Shown piece after piece: positions 6,728 to 10,188 of a stretch of DNA of 10,188 nucleotides (its first letter is position 1; the number at the start of each line of letters is the position of its first letter). The translations under genes were made by a program, and so were the position numbers. This stretch comes from an uncultured Collinsella sp. (GTDB taxonomy: Bacteria; Actinomycetota; Coriobacteriia; Coriobacteriales; Coriobacteriaceae), in assembly GCA_900552735.1 (NCBI GenBank), contig USBA01000062.1, positions 1 through 10,188 of the forward strand, given 5' to 3'. Below the pieces are notes generated by a model. That model did not search any database. It worked only from the letters and a program-made list of their open reading frames with translations, and was not told the origin of the DNA.

Positions 6728-7684
6728 CTACACCGTCCTGATGCGCGGGTTGATGAGCAGGTAGAGCATGTCAACCACGATGTTGATGATGATGAAGGCA
6801 AGAGCAACGACGATAACGACGCCCTGAACCAGGTTCGCCTCGTTGCCCTGAACGCCCTGCAGAATCGCGGTGCCCATGCCGGGGAGGTTGAAGATAACCT
6901 CGATGACGACGGCGCCGCCCATGAGGTAGCCGATCTTAAGACCGAGGGTGGTGACCGGGGTGATCAGCGCATTGCGAAGAACGTTGATGCCGACGACGAC
7001 CTTCTCGGGAACGCCGGCGCCGCGAGCCATACGGACATAGTCCTTGTCGAGCTCCTCGACCATGGCGGTACGCACGATACGAGTCATCTGGCCCGTCAGC
7101 GGAAATGCCAAGGCGATAGCGGGCATGATCATACGTCCCAGATAGCCAACAGGATTCGTGGTGAAGTGAGGCAGAGCACCCGATGCCGGGAGCACCTTAA
7201 GGTAGGAAGAGAACAGCAGGATCAACAGAACGGCAAGCCAGAACGACGGGGTTGCCAAGCCGGCGATGGAAAAGACGCGGATCACTTGGTCCGGCCATTT
7301 GTCGCGATAGAGTGCCGCGATGACGCCGAGCAAAAACGAAACGACCGCACCGATGGCAAGACCGATGAAGGTCAGCTGCATCGTGACGGGCAGGGCCGTG
7401 GAGATGCGCTTGGCAACGGAGTTGCGAGCAGCACCATAGGTGCCCATGTCGCCATGGATCAAATCGCCCATATAGCGCACGTAGCGCACAGGCCAGGGGT
7501 CGTCCAGACCATACTTCTCATGGTACTCGGCAACCGCCTCGGGCGAGGCACCGTCACCCAACGCCGTGTAGGCGGGGTCGGTCTTGGAGAACGACATAAG
7601 GAAGAACACCAGGACGGTGACGCCCAATGCCATGATCGGCAGCGCCACAAGACGCCTTCCAATCAAACGTAGCAAGTTGTTCAC
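6728..7684 (-). CDS. ABC transporter permease, OppB/DppB type (318 aa)
   Basis: The first transmembrane subunit of the importer, in the cytoplasmic membrane. GTG at 7684-7682 is chosen because AGGGGAG (7696-7690) sits 5 nt ahead and the protein then begins MNNLLRLIGRRL, the usual OppB start; a TTG further upstream at 7717 would put the ribosome site inside the coding region. Visible: first span about 11-31, periplasmic loop with YGLDDPW (58-64), GDMG (78-81) typical of the family, spans near 104-125, 138-160, 184-200, 245-266 and 286-311, and the EAA coupling loop DYVRMARGAGVPEK (215-228). Normal length. It follows the binding-protein gene after a 157-bp gap holding two hairpins, and is 3 bp from the fused subunit. 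Confidence 0.95.
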   Translation of the reverse strand: MNNLLRLIGRRLVALPIMALGVTVLVFFLMSFSKTDPAYTALGDGASPEAVAEYHEKYGLDDPWPVRYVRYMGDLIHGDMGTYGAARNSVAKRISTALPVTMQLTFIGLAIGAVVSFLLGVIAALYRDKWPDQVIRVFSIAGLATPSFWLAVLLILLFSSYLKVLPASGALPHFTTNPVGYLGRMIMPAIALAFPLTGQMTRIVRTAMVEELDKDYVRMARGAGVPEKVVVGINVLRNALITPVTTLGLKIGYLMGGAVVIEVIFNLPGMGTAILQGVQGNEANLVQGVVIVVALAFIIINIVVDMLYLLINPRIRTV

Positions 7685-7724
7685 GTTCTCTCCCCTTTCT
7701 TTTGTCGGTAGGACCAACTGGTAT

Positions 7725-7742
7725 ATGAGTACGGATACTCAT
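7725..7742 (-). repeat. Short perfect hairpin upstream of the permease gene
   Basis: ATGAGTA (7725-7731) and TACTCAT (7736-7742) form a perfect 7-bp stem with a 4-nt loop. It lies directly downstream, in transcript order, of the larger hairpin at 7746-7779, so the binding-protein mRNA ends in two tandem stem-loops. A role as RNA-stability or processing element is inferred. Confidence 0.5.
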
Positions 7743-7745
7743 TAC

Positions 7746-7779
7746 AAGACCCGAGCGACATCGTTGCCGCCCGGGTCTT
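7746..7779 (-). terminator. Hairpin after the binding-protein gene, likely mRNA stabiliser or attenuator
   Basis: Outer arms AAGACCCG (7746-7753) and CGGGTCTT (7772-7779) pair over 8 bp, and an inner GCGAC/GTTGC helix (one wobble pair) continues the stem around an ATC loop. On the minus strand no U-run follows (GTAATGAG), so full termination is unlikely. Hairpins between a binding-protein gene and its permease genes are a common way to keep the binding protein in excess. On the plus strand TTTGTTT follows, but no plus-strand gene is present. Confidence 0.6.
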
Positions 7780-7841
7780 TGTTTCAACTATGAGGATACG
7801 GTCCCAACGGCCGACATCCTGCATACAGACTCAAGCGAGTC

Positions 7842-9455
7842 TTACGCCTTGACGGTCGCGACGCCCCTGAAGGACATGCTCGTCGTGCCGATGCCCTTGA
7901 AGCCATCGAGGGCCTCGCCGTTGGGCGCAGTGGACGGATCGTCCCAGGAAGCGGAGACGGTCTTGACGTGGACAACGGGGTACAGAACGGCGTTGTCGGC
8001 AATGATGTCGAAGCACTCGTTCCACTTCTTCTGCTGCTCATCGCCCTCAGCGGCAAGAGCCTCGTCCATGAGACCGTGGAGCTTCTGCCACTCAGCGGAC
8101 TCCTTCCACGGGCAACGGGTCTGCATCCAGACGTTGTCGCCGTACCACCAGTTGAGCAGCAGGTCGGGGTCGGCGCCGAAGCAGGAAGGATCGCCAGGGG
8201 CAAGGAGGATATCGTAGGCCTCGCCGCCGTCGATGGCAGCGTAGGTGGCCGGCGAGGTATCGGTCTGGATGGTCACCTCGAAGCCGAGAGCGTCGAGGTC
8301 GTTCTTGACCTGGGCGGCCATGCCCTTAATCTGCTCGTTATCGGTGGTGCGCAGGGTGATGGCACCCGGGGTGATGCCGGACTCCTCGATGAGCTTCTTA
8401 GCCTTCTTGGCGTCGGTCTTGTACACCGTGGAAGCCTCATGATAGTTGGTGAAGCTCTTGGGCAGGTAGCAGCTGGCAGCGGTGGCAAGGCCGGCGAAGG
8501 TGTTGCTAACCATCTTCTCGGTGTCGAGCGCATACATAACAGCCTGACGGACCTTGACGTCGTTCCAAGGCTCCTTGGCGACGTTGAACATGATGAAGCG
8601 GGTACCGAAACCCTGAACGTTATCGATCTTGCAGCCGGCGCTCTCGAGCTGGTCGACGGCGTCAGCGGTAACGAGCTCCATAACGAGCGTGGAGCCCTCC
8701 TGCTGAGCGGTAACGCGAGCGGTGGGGTCGGTCAGGATGCTGTACTGGATCTTCTTATCCTCGGCAGCATACTCACCGTTGTACTCGGGGTTGGGAACCA
8801 GGGTGATCTCGGTATCGGAGATAGAGTCGTACATCCAGGGGCCGGAGCCGATCGGCTGCTTGGCGCGATCCTCCTCGGTCTGGGTGGCCGGGGTAACGCG
8901 GATGATGGCAAGACGATCCTTGAGCAGAGAGAAGTTGGGGACCTTGGTCTTGACCGTCACGGTGCTGGCGTCCTTAGCCTCGATGGACTCGAAGGGCTGG
9001 AAGAACGGAGCATAGGTAGCGGAAGCGGCGCAAGCGGTGTAGGAGGCAACGACATCGTCAGCGGTGACCTCGGTGCCATCGGAGAACTTGGCGCCCTTGC
9101 GGATGGTAACCTCGAAAGTGGTGTCGTCCACAGACTTGGGGTCGTCGGTGGCGAGCTCGTTGAAGGTGCTGTAGTCGTGGTAATCGATGCCGTAGAGGCC
9201 CTCGACGACGTGCCAGTTAGCACCCAGGCCCACAGCGGAGCCGGTGCTGGCGGGGTCGAAGCTGGACGGAGCGTAAGCGGAACCAGCGGTGATCACGCCG
9301 CCGCCACGGTTGGCGGAATCGGTGGAACCGGAAGCGGAACCCTCGTCGCTAGAGCTGCCACCGCAGCCGGTGAGACCAAGCCCTGCGACAGCAGCGACGC
9401 TGCCGGTGAGGCCGAGGAACGAACGCCTGGACATACCCTTGTTGATGATGGCCAT
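7842..9455 (-). CDS. ABC transporter substrate-binding lipoprotein, family 5 (SBP_bac_5), 537 aa
   Basis: The extracytoplasmic receptor that captures the substrate and delivers it to the permeases; it should be lipid-anchored to the outer face of the membrane. ATG at 9455-9453 is chosen because AGGAGA lies 4 nt ahead. The N-terminus has SRRSFLGL (9-16), a twin-arginine pattern, a hydrophobic stretch, then lipobox LTGC with Cys31 as the predicted lipidated residue, followed by a Gly/Ser-rich linker to about 53. Family motifs: KFSDG (123-127) with TADDVV (131-136), PIGSGP (201-206) and VRQAVMYALD (302-311). Length is typical. Family-5 proteins bind peptides, nickel, and in some bacteria sialic acid (Sat-type and bifidobacterial Nan systems); the aldolase, kinase and esterase downstream favour a sugar acid over peptides. 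It is first in the operon, behind the regulatory region. Confidence 0.95.
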   Translation of the reverse strand: MAIINKGMSRRSFLGLTGSVAAVAGLGLTGCGGSSSDEGSASGSTDSANRGGGVITAGSAYAPSSFDPASTGSAVGLGANWHVVEGLYGIDYHDYSTFNELATDDPKSVDDTTFEVTIRKGAKFSDGTEVTADDVVASYTACAASATYAPFFQPFESIEAKDASTVTVKTKVPNFSLLKDRLAIIRVTPATQTEEDRAKQPIGSGPWMYDSISDTEITLVPNPEYNGEYAAEDKKIQYSILTDPTARVTAQQEGSTLVMELVTADAVDQLESAGCKIDNVQGFGTRFIMFNVAKEPWNDVKVRQAVMYALDTEKMVSNTFAGLATAASCYLPKSFTNYHEASTVYKTDAKKAKKLIEESGITPGAITLRTTDNEQIKGMAAQVKNDLDALGFEVTIQTDTSPATYAAIDGGEAYDILLAPGDPSCFGADPDLLLNWWYGDNVWMQTRCPWKESAEWQKLHGLMDEALAAEGDEQQKKWNECFDIIADNAVLYPVVHVKTVSASWDDPSTAPNGEALDGFKGIGTTSMSFRGVATVKA

Positions 9456-9508
9456 GTCTTCTCCTATCAATAGAGAATCTTACCCGGGAGCACCTAGACT
9501 TGCCCCCG

Positions 9509-9559
9509 CGCAACTTGCGGACGATATATACCTTACCTACCGACAAACCCAACTTGGGT
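9509..9559. promoter_or_regulatory. Pair of palindromes with shared CAACTTG core, candidate operators
   Basis: CGCAACTTGCG (9509-9519, 11 nt) and ACCCAACTTGGGT (9547-9559, 13 nt) are each perfect palindromes about a central C and share CAACTTG. Their centres are 39 bp apart, and they flank the candidate -10 at 9525-9530. This arrangement suits a dimeric repressor binding two sites, possibly with looping, but the regulator is not in the window. Confidence 0.45.
9525..9552 (-). promoter_or_regulatory. Candidate promoter, proximal (TTGGGT - 16 - TATATA)
   Basis: On the minus strand a -35-like TTGGGT (9552-9547) is followed after 16 nt by TATATA (9530-9525). The leader would be about 60-65 nt. 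Its -35 lies inside the ACCCAACTTGGGT palindrome, so a protein bound there would block it. The match to the -10 consensus is fair and to the -35 weak. Rated as the likeliest of the three by closeness to the gene, but not decided by sequence. Confidence 0.4.
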
Positions 9560-9591
9560 GCCGCGCTCGGCGACCGATACATACATACGCT

Positions 9592-9614
9592 TGAACGGTA
9601 TTTACTACCGTTCA
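9592..9614. promoter_or_regulatory. Perfect 9-bp palindrome, candidate operator
   Basis: TGAACGGTA (9592-9600) and TACCGTTCA (9606-9614) are exact inverted repeats around TTTAC. Its size and half-site spacing are typical of operators for dimeric helix-turn-helix regulators. It overlaps the -10 of the middle candidate promoter, which would make it a repression site. Which regulator binds is not visible from this window. Confidence 0.5.
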
Positions 9615-9630
9615 CCGAATTCATTGACAA
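9602..9630 (-). promoter_or_regulatory. Candidate promoter, middle (TTGTCA - 17 - TAGTAA)
   Basis: On the minus strand TTGTCA (9630-9625) matches the -35 consensus in 5 of 6 bases; after exactly 17 nt comes TAGTAA (9607-9602), a weak -10 with 3 of 6. The -10 lies within the TGAACGGTA/TACCGTTCA palindrome. The leader would be about 140 nt. Confidence 0.35.
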
Positions 9631-9690
9631 ACGATTCGACAGACAGTATGTATCGGCGAGGTGAGATATCAGTCTTCGTCAACCCGCAGG

Positions 9691-9727
9691 ATAGCAGGGT
9701 TATTCACCATGGCTAGTCAAACGTTTT
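9691..9727 (-). promoter_or_regulatory. Candidate promoter, distal (TTGACT - 18 - TGCTAT) with AAACGTTT palindrome
   Basis: TTGACT (9720-9715) is a 5 of 6 match to the -35 and TGCTAT (9696-9691) a 3 of 6 match to the -10, 18 nt apart. The palindrome AAACGTTT (9719-9726), with the central CG typical of LacI-family operators, overlaps the -35. It does not fit the catabolite-repression cre consensus well at its ends. If used, this promoter would put the long inverted repeat in the leader RNA. Confidence 0.25.
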
Positions 9728-9772
9728 AGCGTTAATAAAACCCGAAATCAGCAGGTAATCGCCGCGAAATAA

Positions 9773-9795
9773 ATGATTGAAAATCAGCCAATCAT
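9773..9795 (-). terminator. Weak terminator-like hairpin downstream of uvrC
   Basis: ATGATTG (9773-9779) and CAATCAT (9789-9795) pair perfectly over 7 bp with a 9-nt loop. On the minus strand TTATTTC follows, a short T-rich run. The stem is AT-rich and not very stable, so it is at best a weak terminator. It begins about 25 nt after the uvrC stop, the right place for one. Confidence 0.4.
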
Positions 9796-9820
9796 GTATA
9801 TCAGTTGTTTAGAAGCGCGT

Positions 9821-10188
9821 TTAGTTTTCGGAACGGCTGGCCGATGCCTGGGCGCGCTCGGCATTCCATGCAACAAGTGCCTCGTGGACCGCTTTGGCGA
9901 CATCGGCCGGAACGCCTCGAACTTCCGCAATCTCCTGCTCGCTTGCCGCGCGCAAACGCTTCATCGAGCCAAAATGGCGCATAAGGGCACGTTTTCTGGT
10001 GGGTCCCACGCCCGGAACGTCGTCAAGCACCGAAACCGTCATAGCCTTATCGCGCAACTCGCGATGGAACGTAATCGCAAATCGGTGGGATTCATCGCGA
10101 ACCTGCTTGATCAGATAAAGCGAAGCGGAGCCGGTCGGCAGCACGACGGGGGTCTCGTCCCACGGCACGAAAACTTCCTCATCGGCCT
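9821..10188 (-). CDS. uvrC: UvrABC excision-repair nuclease subunit C, C-terminal part
   Basis: UvrC makes the two incisions beside DNA lesions in bacterial nucleotide excision repair. Only the last 122 residues are here; the start lies beyond the right edge. Visible: the end of the RNase-H-like nuclease domain, with LPTGSASLYLIKQVRDE and then RDESHRFAITFHR, a hallmark of UvrC whose His is a catalytic residue, followed by two helix-hairpin-helix units: VPGVGPTRKRALMRHFGS, then VRGVPADVAKAVHEAL. A short Ala/Ser/Arg-rich tail precedes the TAA. It is a housekeeping gene and probably functionally unrelated to the operon, though co-directional with it. Confidence 0.95.
   Translation of the reverse strand, partial: ADEEVFVPWDETPVVLPTGSASLYLIKQVRDESHRFAITFHRELRDKAMTVSVLDDVPGVGPTRKRALMRHFGSMKRLRAASEQEIAEVRGVPADVAKAVHEALVAWNAERAQASASRSEN

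Larger units (their letters stand above)
9566..9660. repeat. Long-range inverted repeat enclosing an inner palindrome
   Basis: CCGATACATAC (9574-9584) is the exact complement of GTATGTATCGG (9646-9656). CTCG (9566-9569) and CGAG (9657-9660) extend the pairing after a 4-nt bulge on one side only, giving 15 pairs. The left arm runs into extra ATAC units. Between the arms lies the 9-bp palindrome at 9592-9614. It could be paired operators, or, if transcription starts upstream, a folded leader RNA. Confidence 0.5.
9456..9820. other. 365-bp non-coding regulatory region between uvrC and the transporter operon
   Basis: No reading frame here looks like a gene; short frames lack ribosome sites and family similarity. 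It is more AT-rich than the coding sequence around it. From right to left it holds a weak terminator-like hairpin for uvrC (9773-9795), an AAACGTTT palindrome (9719-9726), a long inverted repeat (9566-9584 with 9646-9660) enclosing a perfect 9-bp palindrome (9592-9614), and two palindromes sharing the core CAACTTG (9509-9519 and 9547-9559), then the ribosome site of the binding-protein gene. Three candidate promoters are listed separately. Confidence 0.8.

Noticed and set aside
4601..7672. A 1023-codon open frame on the plus strand
   Set aside because: It lies exactly opposite the permease and ATPase genes, has low-complexity Asp/Gly/His-rich composition and no recognisable domain. It arises from codon bias of the real minus-strand genes.
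7685..7717. TTG-initiated longer form of the first permease
   Set aside because: The extra residues would be encoded by the ribosome-binding region of the GTG start at 7684 and have no family similarity.
7746..7781. Plus-strand rho-independent terminator (stem followed by TTTGTTT)
   Set aside because: No plus-strand gene ends here; the hairpin is better read as an intra-operon element on the minus strand.
3881..9455. Calling the ABC system a dipeptide/oligopeptide transporter outright
   Set aside because: Sequence family alone does not fix the substrate, and the downstream genes point to an acetylated sugar acid.
7968..9473. A 501-codon open frame on the plus strand
   Set aside because: Antisense to the binding-protein gene, rich in Gly/Val/Leu with no domain; a shadow frame.
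9681..9705. AACCC ... GGGTT inverted repeat as a terminator
   Set aside because: Only 5 bp of stem with a mismatched interior and no T-run on either side.
1..10188. CRISPR arrays, tRNA or rRNA genes, insertion sequences, phage genes
   Set aside because: No regularly spaced repeats, no tRNA-like cloverleaf, no transposase or integrase frame, and no terminal repeats were seen in the window.

Overview
This window is a single-direction block of GC-rich bacterial DNA in which every supported gene is on the minus strand, so it reads from right to left. The fused permease-ATPase ABC subunit, the twin-arginine lipoprotein signal on the binding protein, the use of GTG starts and the general protein style fit an actinobacterial gut commensal, most likely a Coriobacteriia member such as Collinsella. 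That taxonomic call is an inference from style, not from a marker gene.

Layout in transcription order: (1) the C-terminal third-or-less of uvrC (10188-9821), a housekeeping repair gene; (2) a 365-bp non-coding region (9820-9456) with a weak terminator-like hairpin, three candidate promoters and several palindromes and inverted repeats; (3) a family-5 (oligopeptide/dipeptide/Sat-like) ABC transporter made of a Tat-type binding lipoprotein (9455-7842), a permease (7684-6728), a fused permease-ATPase (6724-4709) and a second ATPase (4708-3881); (4) an acetylxylan-esterase-family (AXE1) esterase with a complete catalytic triad (3800-2823), overlapping by 8 bp a shorter paralogue whose nucleophilic serine is glycine (2830-1979); (5) an N-acetylneuraminate lyase/dihydrodipicolinate synthase-family aldolase (1910-990); (6) a ROK-family sugar kinase (818 to beyond the left edge) with a HxGH motif like that I recall from E. 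coli NanK.

My working model is a catabolic operon for an imported, O-acetylated keto-sugar acid, most plausibly sialic acid: the ABC transporter imports it, the cytoplasmic esterase removes O-acetyl groups, the lyase splits it, and the ROK kinase phosphorylates the N-acetylmannosamine released. The gene set supports this better than a plain peptide transporter, but the lyase lacks several of the sialic-acid-contacting residues of E. coli NanA, and no sialidase, ManNAc-6-P epimerase, GlcNAc-6-P deacetylase or regulator lies in the window. Substrate assignment is therefore an inference.

Hairpins sit at the operon's internal boundaries (after the binding protein, after the last ATPase, after the lyase), consistent with graded expression. 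The most notable feature is the translationally overlapping esterase/pseudo-esterase pair.
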